A stretch of DNA of 64,000 bases, taken from the NCBI GenBank assembly GCA_902783625.1, contig CACZRN010000021.1, forward strand, positions 1 through 64,000. Reading direction: 5' to 3'. This DNA is from an uncultured Prevotellaceae bacterium (GTDB lineage: Bacteria > Bacteroidota > Bacteroidia > Bacteroidales > Bacteroidaceae). The notes under the pieces were generated by a model, which was given only the letters and a program-made list of their open reading frames with translations, made no database searches and was not told the origin of the DNA. The position numbers and the translations under genes are program-made. Positions 8,492 through 16,683 of this stretch are shown one piece after another. How positions within the stretch are numbered: position 1 is the stretch's first letter; the number at the start of each line of letters is the position of its first letter.

Positions 8492-11080
8492 TTATTTTAG
8501 TAGGTAATTCAATATTCCACTCATTATTTTCTGTCGTGTATTCGGTGATACAATGCATTCGAATGGGAATGTCATTGTAAATACTCTGTAGTCATTGCCT
8601 TTGTAAGCTGTTGCCGCACTTCGTCCGTCATCGAATTGCATTGCGCAAATAGCTCCCTCAGCCGGCAAACTGCTGTCGGCTCTTCCCACGGTTATCTGCT
8701 TGTGATTTGGTTGTGAGTAGATGTCGAACGAAAGCCCGAGGCCGTTCACCATTGTCGGTGGGGCGAAAGCGACCAATGTGTCGGGCGTTAGTCGGAGGGT
8801 GTTTTGTAAAAAGGCTTGTTCGGCGGGTTCTTTCATGTCGGAAACAATATACGACCCGCTGACGAGAAGTGCACCTCCGTGTCGTGTATAATCGTTGACG
8901 AGGCCTTGCAACTGAGGAGTGAATGTCTTGTAGAATCTCGTTGCATGTGGCACATTACGTTGTAGGCCCATGATGATATCTACACAATCGTATTCGCGCA
9001 TATTCACCTGCCCTGCCAAAAGAGCCCCCACTGAGCAACTCGATATCTGGTAGTTGCCCGATTCTTTAATGGCGTCGGCGTGAATAGAGGGGTAGTCGAA
9101 AGTGTTGCCCATTATGAAATGACCTGCCATCTCATTGCCACTATATCCGAGTCCGCTTTCCGATTCACTTCCTATTCCGTTCTTGTCGAAACATAATTGG
9201 CGTCCTACCCAGCCGGCGGTAAGCCCGTAACTTACTCCCATGTCGCTATCCATGTTGAAGCCTTGAATGCTATCATTATCAACAATGTCGGGGGCAGACA
9301 GACGGTTAAAGCAATTTACGATGAGTATTCTCTGCGAGTCATCATCATTATGAAATGCCGTTAGGGTTTCAGAAGGGAAACTTTCACCTCCGTCGTTGAT
9401 GGCGGTTATGCGGAAGTTGTATTTTACGCCGGGTTCAAGTTTAATAGTCGTACTTGTGCCTTTGATGATTTTACCGTTGTCGAAAGAGGCTTCGCCCGTG
9501 GCGGTATATAGGCAGAATTCAGTCGGCATAGCTGTCGGTTCCAGCTCATCGCGTTGGGGCATCCATGATAGCTTCACCTTGTTTTTCGCAATAAACTCTA
9601 CCGCGAAGTTCATTGGCGGCAATGGTTGCACGATGCAACGCTCGTTGTGTTGTTCGGATACGAATCTGAGCACTGTTTTGTATATTGAGCGCGCCATGTC
9701 GAAACGGAAGTTAGGATCTTGTCCGTAAAGCATGTCGGGAAAGTTCTGATGCGACAATGTCTCGAGAATGGCTGAAGGCATGTCGGGCAATCGTGTCTCG
9801 GAGTAGTTCCTGTCCCAAAGATAGCGCTTTGCCCATGTGCCGTATATTTTCCCCAGGTCGGTTGTAACGTTGTTGAGTAGCATTGTCGCAAAGTCTTTCG
9901 ACATCATTCTCGATGCTCCGCTTCCGAGTCGTCCGTCGTTGAAGTCGGTTGTGCATATGGCGAGGCTTCCGACGAGTGAGTGTCCGAATCGGTCGTACCC
10001 TGCGTCGCTATGAATGGCCAGCGAGAGTTCTATCGGGACACTGAGTCCTACCTTCGCGGGGTTGTAAATACTACCTGCCGAGAGCCAGTTAGTCATCAGC
10101 GAGCGCACGTTGATGTCGTCGGCATAGTCGTTCTCGCCGTTACGGGTGCTATATACCGAGTAGGGCGCTCCTGCCCATTGTGCGTAGTATCGTGCACCTT
10201 CGAGGCATCGTGGCATATGGCTTATGTCGCCGCCTCGCTCGATGTTGCCCATTCCTCCTCCGAATCGCACGGCATCGGTTGTCACAATGCCCTTTTTCCG
10301 TGAATGGTTGGTGACTACAACACGGTTAAACTCGTTACATCCTTTGTCGAAGTCGAATGTGCCCAGATAAACCCATGTGCCTCCGCCCATTTGCTGGTTC
10401 ACTCTGTATTCGGTGCATTGTCCTTTGTGATAGACTAAGTATTGCGCGTCTTGCACGCTTTCAGGTGTGCTCTGGTAGCTTACATATACGGCGTAGCGCC
10501 CTTCTTCTGTGATGTTAGGCTGGTATGAAGCGGTGCTGACTGATGCTTTCCGCTTAGTAGATGTCGTCATCAGTGCGGTGCCTGCGGTGAATGGGTTCTC
10601 GCCGTCGTAGTAAACCCCTTGGTGCATTGCAAATCCCTTCGCCGCGGTGGGAATCCATTTGGCGTCGTGAGTGAAATAGGGTGCGGTGTGTGTGTTGTTA
10701 TCAACGATATACTCGTTTTTCTGCCAGTCGCGCTCACGTGGGGAGAATACGTTTGCACCTGCGTTTTCGAGCATCTTCATCAGGTAAGGCACCACTATCG
10801 TTTGTGTGAAGAGGTCTTCAGTAGTGCAGAAGAGATTTGGGCGTTGCCATTTCCAAATCATCTTCTCTGCGTCGTAATATATTCCGTGACTTGCCCATAA
10901 TGCCAGGTGTCGTCCGTCAAGGCCCTTTGTTATTTCAAATGGTCGTGACTTGTTTTCCACCCATCCGTGTCCGCGGTAGTTGGTTTTTCCCCATCCGTTT
11001 GTCTGGCCACTTACTTCCGTACATATTGTTAACATGCATGCGAGCAGTAGCGTGGAGAAAAATTTAGGGCTGGTTTTCAT
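8492..11080 (-). CDS. Secreted golvesin-domain, amidase-like, FnIII protein (xanthan-lyase-like)
   Basis: Large exported protein of 862 residues with a signal peptide ending near EVSGQ (residue 25). About residues 180-275 resemble a golvesin C-terminal-like beta-sandwich (YAVYVSYQSTPESVQDAQY, VYLGTFDFDKG, VVVTNHS). About 340-490 resemble an N-acetylmuramoyl-L-alanine amidase type 3 core (LSLAIHSDAGYDRFG, then SAILETLSHQNFPDM). A fibronectin type III-like segment follows near 510-590, then a C-terminal alpha/beta region. Bacteroidales homologues are often labelled xanthan lyase without proof; a periplasmic or surface cell-wall role is the better inference. Its ATG overlaps the previous stop (TAATG), implying translational coupling. 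Confidence 0.75.
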   Translation of the reverse strand: MKTSPKFFSTLLLACMLTICTEVSGQTNGWGKTNYRGHGWVENKSRPFEITKGLDGRHLALWASHGIYYDAEKMIWKWQRPNLFCTTEDLFTQTIVVPYLMKMLENAGANVFSPRERDWQKNEYIVDNNTHTAPYFTHDAKWIPTAAKGFAMHQGVYYDGENPFTAGTALMTTSTKRKASVSTASYQPNITEEGRYAVYVSYQSTPESVQDAQYLVYHKGQCTEYRVNQQMGGGTWVYLGTFDFDKGCNEFNRVVVTNHSRKKGIVTTDAVRFGGGMGNIERGGDISHMPRCLEGARYYAQWAGAPYSVYSTRNGENDYADDINVRSLMTNWLSAGSIYNPAKVGLSVPIELSLAIHSDAGYDRFGHSLVGSLAICTTDFNDGRLGSGASRMMSKDFATMLLNNVTTDLGKIYGTWAKRYLWDRNYSETRLPDMPSAILETLSHQNFPDMLYGQDPNFRFDMARSIYKTVLRFVSEQHNERCIVQPLPPMNFAVEFIAKNKVKLSWMPQRDELEPTAMPTEFCLYTATGEASFDNGKIIKGTSTTIKLEPGVKYNFRITAINDGGESFPSETLTAFHNDDDSQRILIVNCFNRLSAPDIVDNDSIQGFNMDSDMGVSYGLTAGWVGRQLCFDKNGIGSESESGLGYSGNEMAGHFIMGNTFDYPSIHADAIKESGNYQISSCSVGALLAGQVNMREYDCVDIIMGLQRNVPHATRFYKTFTPQLQGLVNDYTRHGGALLVSGSYIVSDMKEPAEQAFLQNTLRLTPDTLVAFAPPTMVNGLGLSFDIYSQPNHKQITVGRADSSLPAEGAICAMQFDDGRSAATAYKGNDYRVFTMTFPFECIVSPNTRQKIMSGILNYLLK

Positions 11081-11631
11081 TAGCTGATACCTGTTGTGAA
11101 GTTTTGTGGTTTTTTACCTTTGAAGTCTTTGAAATATGCCTTTATCTCCAGCATTTCGTTTTCTATGTCGCCCGATGGAATGAATTCTTTTGTGCACGTG
11201 ATGGTTTTTGTGGCGAAGTCGAGTCCGAAGAGCAGTACCGGGATCTGTGCTTTCTGGGCGATGTAGTAGAATCCCCGTTTCCAGTAGTCGGTTGCCTTTC
11301 GTGTGCCTTCGGGCGTTATGCATAGCACGAAAGTGTCGGCTTTGCGTGCCTCTTCGGCGAGGTTGTCGGTCAGGCTTGTGTTCTTGCTCCTGAATACGGG
11401 TATTCCTCCCATGCGCCTGAAGATTGGTCCCAGTGGCCAGAAGAACCATTCTTTCTTCATCAGGAAGTTGATGCGTGTGCCTTCAGCGCGCGAGTATAGT
11501 TGTCCAATCAGGAAGTCCCAGTTGCTTGTGTGTGGTGCGAGGCAGATGATATACTTGCGGGGTAGGGGCACGGTAATATTTTTCTGCCAGCCCATTACTC
11601 TGTACAGAAGCCAGTTACAAAGTCTTTTCAT
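11080..11631 (-). CDS. PlsC-like 1-acyl-glycerol-3-phosphate acyltransferase family protein
   Basis: Short acyltransferase of 183 residues. The catalytic HX4D motif is HTSNWD near residue 33. The substrate block MGGIPVFR lies near 74 and TPEGTR, replacing the usual FPEGTR, near 107. The N-terminus (CNWLLYRVMGW) may sit on the membrane. The short length and motif variants suggest it may acylate something other than lysophosphatidate. It sits between a small unknown gene (8-nt gap) and the golvesin-like gene (1-nt overlap), so it could modify a lipid connected with the envelope. Confidence 0.88.
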   Translation of the reverse strand: MKRLCNWLLYRVMGWQKNITVPLPRKYIICLAPHTSNWDFLIGQLYSRAEGTRINFLMKKEWFFWPLGPIFRRMGGIPVFRSKNTSLTDNLAEEARKADTFVLCITPEGTRKATDYWKRGFYYIAQKAQIPVLLFGLDFATKTITCTKEFIPSGDIENEMLEIKAYFKDFKGKKPQNFTTGIS

Positions 11632-11639
11632 AGCCGTTT

Positions 11640-11912
11640 TCAGTTGATGCTTGTTATGTTGTCGATTATTTCGTCGACATGTGTGTTGAACGAGTTGATC
11701 AGGTCTTTGAAGTATTCGTTAGGCTTCATTCCCGGTTCCACGTGCGATATTCGCCGCGTGTAGTCGTCGTTCATTGTCATTATCGACTTGAGTATAGCAT
11801 CGATGTTCTCCTCGTTGCTGTTCTCGCATTCAATTAGTTTTGCAAAGCACTCTGCAAGCAGAATGGAGCAAATGTCATTAATCTGTTTTTTAAGTTTTCT
11901 CTTGCTTGTCAT
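11640..11912 (-). CDS. Hypothetical small helical protein, first gene of the operon
   Basis: Unrecognised 90-residue protein from MTSKRKLKKQIND: a basic N-terminal helix followed by helical, acidic sequence with cysteines near residues 14, 22 and 29. The start at 11912 is chosen over an in-frame ATG at 11978 because a promoter at 11937-11967 puts the transcript start near 11930, below the upstream ATG. It precedes the acyltransferase by 8 nt. Confidence 0.7.
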   Translation of the reverse strand: MTSKRKLKKQINDICSILLAECFAKLIECENSNEENIDAILKSIMTMNDDYTRRISHVEPGMKPNEYFKDLINSFNTHVDEIIDNITSIN

Positions 11913-11936
11913 AGTCGTAGGGTCAGATAATAATTG

Positions 11937-11967
11937 CAAATATAGCAAAAACTTCTTTTCTTGCAAA
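11937..11967 (-). promoter_or_regulatory. Promoter of the 11912-6210 operon
   Basis: On the minus strand, TTTG (11967-11964), 19 nt, then TATATTTG (11944-11937): an exact match to the Bacteroidetes consensus. It fixes the start of the first gene at 11912 and drives five closely packed genes. Confidence 0.85.
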
Positions 11968-12073
11968 GAAAAAACCATTTTTTTCTCACTTAATTAATCA
12001 TTTACTTTGACATAAGGAGCAGTTTTCTTGCGTTTATGTGGCTCTGATGTCGTGGGCGGGGCGGCTCTTTTTT

Positions 12074-12109
12074 TATAGTCACTATAGTCACTATAGTTCC
12101 TATAGGGTG
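12074..12109 (+). repeat. 9-bp tandem repeat, TATAGTCAC
   Basis: Two exact TATAGTCAC units are followed by TATAGTTCC and TATAGGGTG, four units in all. They lie 200 bp from the palindromic array and could belong to the same element. Confidence 0.8.
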
Positions 12110-12279
12110 GGGGCTATTATTTATTACAAAGGTACTAATTTTCCTCGACACCTCCAAATTTTTTGCCTCGCCGCGGGGCAAAAATCTGTAAAAAAACGGC
12201 CGATTTTCTGGCTTTTTACTTTTCTACGCTGATTATCAGTGAGTTGCAGTGATACATGTTTGAAAAATATTCTATATGT

Positions 12280-12456
12280 CATAGGTGTCATTAGTGTCAT
12301 TAGTCATAAGTGTCATTAAGAAAAAACAAATCGCGAAAAACCTCACAATAAAGAAATATTTATATATAAATATTTCTTTATTGTGGCCTGAAAACGCCCC
12401 CCTCATAATGACAAATCCTTAATGACATTAATGACAAATGACATTAATGACACATG
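12280..12456. repeat. Iteron-like inverted array around a palindrome
   Basis: The left arm (12280-12320) holds repeated TGTCATTA words. The right arm (12419-12456) holds the complementary TAATGACA words. The two arms are near-complete reverse complements (for example TGTCATTAAG at 12311 and CTTAATGACA at 12419). Between them sits the 42-bp perfect palindrome. The whole unit is 177 bp. Confidence 0.85.
12344..12385. repeat. Perfect 42-bp palindrome
   Basis: The 21-nt half from CACAATAAAG to its end at 12364 is exactly the reverse complement of 12365-12385 with no spacer. It is AT-rich (centre TATA|TATA), capped by CACA/TGTG. It could form a cruciform in DNA or a long hairpin in RNA. It has no T run, so it is not a typical terminator. 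Confidence 0.95.
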
Positions 12457-12632
12457 GTAGTCGCCCACTTGCTTGTAATTTACTGATATTAAGCTAGCTA
12501 AATTGTATGTTCATTTTCTTGTGACAGGCATTGAAGGCAGGATGTACACAAGACTTTGCAAAGAATTAAGCGGAAAAAGTGCGAAAAAAAAGGTGTTTTT
12601 TGCTATTAATTTTTCGCATTTTTCTAACGTTT

Positions 12633-12666
12633 TTTGCCATATTCTTGCAAGTTTTTTGTAACTTTG
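12633..12666 (+). promoter_or_regulatory. Promoter-like site in the non-coding gap
   Basis: TTTG (12633-12636) and TAACTTTG (12659-12666) lie 22 nt apart, slightly longer than the consensus. A transcript from about 12673 would carry a GCAAGC-GGA-GCTTGC hairpin near 12820 and no convincing ORF. Confidence 0.4.
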
Positions 12667-12910
12667 AAGCAAATTTATCGACGTCTTTGCGAAGGCGTTT
12701 TCTCCAGAGTTATTTAGTATATAGATTGTTAACTCAACCTTATTCGCTTTGCTCATCAGCAAGCAGTTGCAAGTTGAAGGAGACAAGAAGACAAGGAGTT
12801 ACCTCCCTGTTTACAGAGAGCAAGCGGAGCTTGCGAAACTTTAATAAAGAATTATATTAGTATCTTGTCCCGATGCGCTGCTGATTTTAACACTTTAGCG
12901 ACTTCTAAAA

Positions 12911-12942
12911 TTTGGTGGTTTCAGATGTTTTTTGTACCTTTG
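12911..12942 (+). promoter_or_regulatory. Promoter of the PPi-dependent phosphofructokinase gene
   Basis: TTTG (12911-12914), 20 nt, TACCTTTG (12935-12942), an exact consensus match. Transcription should start near 12948, giving a leader of about 70 nt before the ATG at 13021. Confidence 0.85.
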
Positions 12943-13020
12943 CATCAAATGAAAGGCGCATGGGGAGGAGCGCCGAGGGGAGGTTGTGGCTATAACGAAA
13001 TGTCTTATTTAAATAAATGT

Positions 13021-14658
13021 ATGAAAACAAGTGAATTACAGAAAGCACGTGCGGCGTATCAGCCAAAGCTGCCCGTGGCATTGCAAGGGGGAGTGAAACT
13101 CGTGGAAGGCGCACCGACAACAAGCGTCGACAATCAGGAAGAGATTAAACAGCTGTTCCCGAACACTTACGGAATGCCACTCGTGGAGTTCGCACAGGGC
13201 GAGGTGAAAAATGTTAAGATGAACGTGGGCGTGATACTCTCAGGCGGTCAGGCTCCTGGAGGACACAACGTCATAACCGGACTCTTTGACACGGTGAAGA
13301 AACTCAATCCCGAAAACCGTCTTTACGGATTCCTGATGGGCCCTGGCGGATTGGTTGACCATAAATATGTTGAGATTACAAAAGAGTTTGTCGATGAGTA
13401 TCGCAACACCGGCGGTTTCGACATGATTGGCTCGGGACGCACAAAGCTCGAGAAGGTGGAGCAGTTCGAAAAAGGACTTGAGATTATCCGCGAGCTCAAC
13501 ATCAACGCTATCGTTATCATCGGCGGCGACGACTCAAACACCAACGCATGCGTGCTCGCAGAATACTATGCGGCAAAGCAATATGGAGTGCAGGTGATCG
13601 GATGCCCGAAGACAATCGACGGCGACCTGAAGAACGACCAGATAGAGACAAGCTTCGGATTCGATACGGCGACAAAGACATACTCAGAGCTCATCGGAAA
13701 CATTGAGCGCGATTGTAACTCTGCCCGCAAGTATTGGCACTTTGTGAAGCTGATGGGACGCTCTGCTTCGCACATCGCACTCGAATGCGCATTGCAGACA
13801 CAACCAAACATCTGCCTCATTTCGGAAGAAATAGAAGCTAACGACCAGAGCCTGAACGATATCGTGGAGAACATCGCGCAGACGGTGGCTTATCGCGCTC
13901 AGAATGGCGACAACTTCGGTGTGGTGCTCATTCCAGAAGGACTCATCGAGTTTATCCCGGCTATCGGCCGACTCATACAAGAGCTCAACGACCTGTTGGC
14001 AGCTCACGGCGACGACTATCGCGACCTCGACAAGCAGGCTCAGCGCGAGTATATCCTTGCTCACCTGACGAAAGAGAATGCCGACACATTCGCTACATTG
14101 CCAGAGGGAGTGGCACGTCAGTTGTCGCTCGACAGAGACCCACACGGAAACGTACAGGTGTCGCTCATCGAAACCGAAAAGCTCATTTCGGAAATGGTGG
14201 CCGACAAGCTTCAGGCTTGGAAGAAGGAAGAAAAATACGTGGGCAAGTTCGCTCCGCAGCATCATTTCTTCGGATATGAAGGACGTTGCGCCGCTCCGTC
14301 GAACTTCGACGCCGACTATTGCTATGCTCTCGGAACAAGCGCCGCACAACTCATTGCCAACGGAAAGACGGGCTACATGGCTATCGTGAAGAATACCACA
14401 GCTCCCACATTTGAGTGGAAAGCCGGCGGAGTGCCCATCACGATGATGATGAATATGGAACGTCGTAACGGCGAGATGAAGCCCGTTATCCGTAAGGCAC
14501 TCGTTGAGCTCGACGGCAAGCCGTTCAAGGCTTTCGCATCAATGCGCGATGAGTGGGCAAAGCAGACATGCTATGTGTACCCAGGACCGATACAATACTG
14601 GGGACCGGCCGAAGTGTGCGACAAGCCTACGAAGACACTTCAACTCGAACAGCAGTAA
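13021..14658 (+). CDS. pfp: Diphosphate-fructose-6-phosphate 1-phosphotransferase (PPi-PFK)
   Basis: Reversible cytosolic phosphorylation of fructose 6-phosphate using pyrophosphate instead of ATP. From the start at 13021 it is 545 residues, the length of the long clade II enzymes. Visible motifs are LSGGQAPGGHNVI near residue 77, GGDDSNTNA near 170 (the second Asp of GGDD marks PPi use), PKTIDGDLKN near 198 and GRSASHIALECALQT near 247. The start follows the family N-terminus (MKTSELQKARAAYQPKLP). The in-frame upstream extension to 12865 crosses the promoter and is rejected. A hairpin with a T run follows the stop. Confidence 0.97.
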   Translation: MKTSELQKARAAYQPKLPVALQGGVKLVEGAPTTSVDNQEEIKQLFPNTYGMPLVEFAQGEVKNVKMNVGVILSGGQAPGGHNVITGLFDTVKKLNPENRLYGFLMGPGGLVDHKYVEITKEFVDEYRNTGGFDMIGSGRTKLEKVEQFEKGLEIIRELNINAIVIIGGDDSNTNACVLAEYYAAKQYGVQVIGCPKTIDGDLKNDQIETSFGFDTATKTYSELIGNIERDCNSARKYWHFVKLMGRSASHIALECALQTQPNICLISEEIEANDQSLNDIVENIAQTVAYRAQNGDNFGVVLIPEGLIEFIPAIGRLIQELNDLLAAHGDDYRDLDKQAQREYILAHLTKENADTFATLPEGVARQLSLDRDPHGNVQVSLIETEKLISEMVADKLQAWKKEEKYVGKFAPQHHFFGYEGRCAAPSNFDADYCYALGTSAAQLIANGKTGYMAIVKNTTAPTFEWKAGGVPITMMMNMERRNGEMKPVIRKALVELDGKPFKAFASMRDEWAKQTCYVYPGPIQYWGPAEVCDKPTKTLQLEQQ

Positions 14659-14668
14659 GAAGCAGATT

Positions 14669-14704
14669 CAAGGCTCTTGCTCGCGCAGGGGCCTTGATTT
14701 TTTA
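14669..14704 (+). terminator. Terminator of the PPi-PFK gene
   Basis: CAAGGCTC and GGGGCCTTG pair around a GC-rich loop and are followed by ATTTTTTATTTT. It ends 40 nt before the next gene. Confidence 0.75.
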
Positions 14705-14746
14705 TTTTATATTCCTATAATCTGCCTATAGATAATCACTAAAAGA

Positions 14747-15580
14747 ATGCCCAACAAGAAGAATCCCACTCGCCGAAAGTCACGTAAGCGCAAACGCCCT
14801 TTGCTGAAGTCGATGCCGCGATGGGCCGTCGTAATAGGCATGATACTCATCGTGTCGCTCTACGTGTGGGCATTCTACTATTTCTTCGTCAGTCCTACGG
14901 GATTCCGCTGGCGTGGGTTATATGGCGACGCAAAATACCCCAATGGCTACGAGATACAAGGCATCGATATCTCACATTATCAAGGCGATATCGATTGGCA
15001 AGAGCTACGTCATGCGATGATCAACGGTTGTCCACTGAGGTTTATAATGATAAAAGCCACAGAGGGTGCCGATAGGCTCGATGAGTGCTTCGAGGATAAT
15101 TTCTATCAGGCGAGAGAGAACGGATATATAAGGGGCGCATATCACTTCTGGTCGAATAAGTCGACACCTCGCGAGCAAGCATACTATTTCCTTGATAAGG
15201 TGAAACTTGAGGAGGGCGATCTGCCCCCGGTGCTCGATGTGGAGTATTTCCCCGAAAACAGGACGATAGAGGAGTTCCAGCGCGATATCCTCACGTGGTT
15301 TCACATAGTGGAAGACCGCTACCATGTGAAGCCGATTCTTTACACATATTACAAGTTTAAGCAGAAATACCTTAATGCACCGGTCTTCGACGACTATCCA
15401 TATTGGATAGCACATTATTATGTCGACCGGATAGAGTATAACGGCCCTTGGAAGTTCTGGCAACACACTGATGCGGGCAAGTTGCCAGGCATTAAAGGTT
15501 ACGTTGATTTCAACATCTACAACGGTTCGTATTACGACCTGAAGAAGCAGACCATTGGCAATAGAGCAGACGAGTGGTAA
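14747..15580 (+). CDS. Membrane-anchored GH25 muramidase (lysozyme)
   Basis: Predicted peptidoglycan-cleaving N-acetylmuramidase of 277 residues. A very basic N-terminus (residues 1-24) precedes one membrane segment at about 27-48, then the GH25 barrel: GIDISHYQGDIDW near 67, MIKATEGAD near 100, GAYHFWS near 130, the catalytic DVE in PPVLDVEYF near 163, YPYWIAHYY near 220 and FWQHTDAGKLPGIKGYVDFN near 240. The anchor suggests it acts on the periplasmic face. It lies between a terminator and the convergent prmA. A second GH25 gene occurs at 59722. Confidence 0.92.
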   Translation: MPNKKNPTRRKSRKRKRPLLKSMPRWAVVIGMILIVSLYVWAFYYFFVSPTGFRWRGLYGDAKYPNGYEIQGIDISHYQGDIDWQELRHAMINGCPLRFIMIKATEGADRLDECFEDNFYQARENGYIRGAYHFWSNKSTPREQAYYFLDKVKLEEGDLPPVLDVEYFPENRTIEEFQRDILTWFHIVEDRYHVKPILYTYYKFKQKYLNAPVFDDYPYWIAHYYVDRIEYNGPWKFWQHTDAGKLPGIKGYVDFNIYNGSYYDLKKQTIGNRADEW

Positions 15581-15613
15581 ATAATTTATTTACAATGTGT
15601 AAGATGGAACCGG

Positions 15614-16498
15614 TTAAATATGTACTAAAGCGATGCACGCCCATCCCGATTCAACTTTACAATCAGATATCTTAAGTCTATATTTCTTTGCTTCTTTCTC
15701 GATAATCGCAACATCTTCCTCAAAGAATCCGCTAAGAATCATAATACCTTTTTCTGTCATTAGCGAAACCCATCTGTAGAGGTCGGCCACAATAATATTC
15801 CTATTGATATTGGCCGCTACAACGTCAAATCTATCTTCTACATCGCTCAACACCTCTGCACCACCTAACATCACTCTGATGTTCTCGACATTGTTTAATT
15901 TTGCATTGTGCTTTGTGTTTTCAATACACCATTCGTCGATGTCGTAACCAACAACCTCTCTCGCTCCCAATTTGCTCGCCACAATCGAGAGAATGCCGGT
16001 TCCACAACCGCAATCGAGCATCTTCTTGCCGTTCATGTCGGTGTTTAACATTGCGCCGACAACCATTTGTGTGGTCTCGTGTGTACCTGTGCCAAAAGAG
16101 TTAACCGCCTTAATACCGATATTTATTTTAGCGATTGCCGGTGATTCTCCACGCCTGGCATCATAGATACAAATTTTGTCGTCGATAACAATTGGTTCAA
16201 AGCCTTCCTCTTCCCAGGTCGAATTCCAATCTTGTTGGGCAATTTCCTCGATTGTATATTCAATTTTAATATCTTCGAACGGCCACTCTTCCAGCATCCC
16301 CTCTATATTCTCTCGATTGAATAAGGTCTCTTGTATATAGCCGTTAACGCCGCCAGGAATCTCCTCAAACGATTCAAACCCCACATCTCCAGCCATTGCA
16401 CAAAGTAGGTCGGATGCATCCTGTTGTATATTCTCGTCCTCGACAATGTGTGAATTATCGTTTGCTACGAATCTGAATTTTGCCAATAAGTATCTCAT
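15614..16498 (-). CDS. prmA: Ribosomal protein L11 methyltransferase
   Basis: SAM-dependent methylation of ribosomal protein L11. The product has 294 residues. The N-terminal substrate-recognition domain is followed by the conserved FGTGTHETTQM near residue 136, the SAM site LDCGCGTGILSI near 161, YDIDEWC near 182 and the NINRNII motif near 230. A TAACTTTG box (16526-16519) lies 20 nt before the ATG. It is convergent with the GH25 gene and divergent from the aromatic-repeat gene. Confidence 0.94.
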   Translation of the reverse strand: MRYLLAKFRFVANDNSHIVEDENIQQDASDLLCAMAGDVGFESFEEIPGGVNGYIQETLFNRENIEGMLEEWPFEDIKIEYTIEEIAQQDWNSTWEEEGFEPIVIDDKICIYDARRGESPAIAKINIGIKAVNSFGTGTHETTQMVVGAMLNTDMNGKKMLDCGCGTGILSIVASKLGAREVVGYDIDEWCIENTKHNAKLNNVENIRVMLGGAEVLSDVEDRFDVVAANINRNIIVADLYRWVSLMTEKGIMILSGFFEEDVAIIEKEAKKYRLKISDCKVESGWACIALVHI

Positions 16499-16518
16499 AA
16501 ATGCATGATTTTTGCTTA

Positions 16519-16526
16519 CAAAGTTA
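16519..16526 (-). promoter_or_regulatory. -7 box of the prmA promoter
   Basis: TAACTTTG on the minus strand, 20 nt before the prmA ATG. No clear -33 TTTG at the right spacing. Confidence 0.5.
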
Positions 16527-16670
16527 TAAAAAATAGGGAAAAACCTACTTCCTATTAGGGAAAATCCTTAATTTTGCATAGATTTTATAGATAATTTTGC
16601 AATGTGAAAAAAGCTCTATTGCGATTGACACATTAATATAATATACGAACAGTAACAATTAAACAATAAT

Positions 16671-16677
16671 AGGAGGT
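16671..16677 (+). promoter_or_regulatory. Strong Shine-Dalgarno sequence (AGGAGGT)
   Basis: AGGAGGT ends 6 nt before the ATG at 16684. Such a full anti-16S match is unusual here, since most genes in the window have AT-rich leaders without one. Confidence 0.75.
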
Positions 16678-16683
16678 AAGACA

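Larger units (their letters stand above)
12000..13010. other. One-kilobase gap without a convincing gene
   Basis: Between the operon promoter and the PPi-PFK leader there is no ORF with family signatures or plausible composition. It contains a 9-bp tandem repeat (12074-12109), a short hairpin (TTTTTGCC at 12160 pairing with 12177-12184), an iteron-like inverted array around a 42-bp palindrome (12280-12456) and a promoter-like site at 12633-12666. The overlapping short ORFs of 91 and 93 residues at 12511-12860 lie on opposite strands and look like chance frames. Confidence 0.7.

Noticed and set aside
12160..12184. TTTTTGCC/GGCAAAAA hairpin as a terminator
   Set aside because: The stem is only 8 bp, no T run follows on the plus strand, and no gene ends nearby.
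12511..12860. Overlapping 91- and 93-residue ORFs in the gene-free kilobase
   Set aside because: They are on opposite strands over the same AT-rich DNA, with biased composition and no recognisable domain.
12865..13020. N-terminal extension of PPi-PFK
   Set aside because: The extra 52 residues overlap the promoter and do not fit the family N-terminus.
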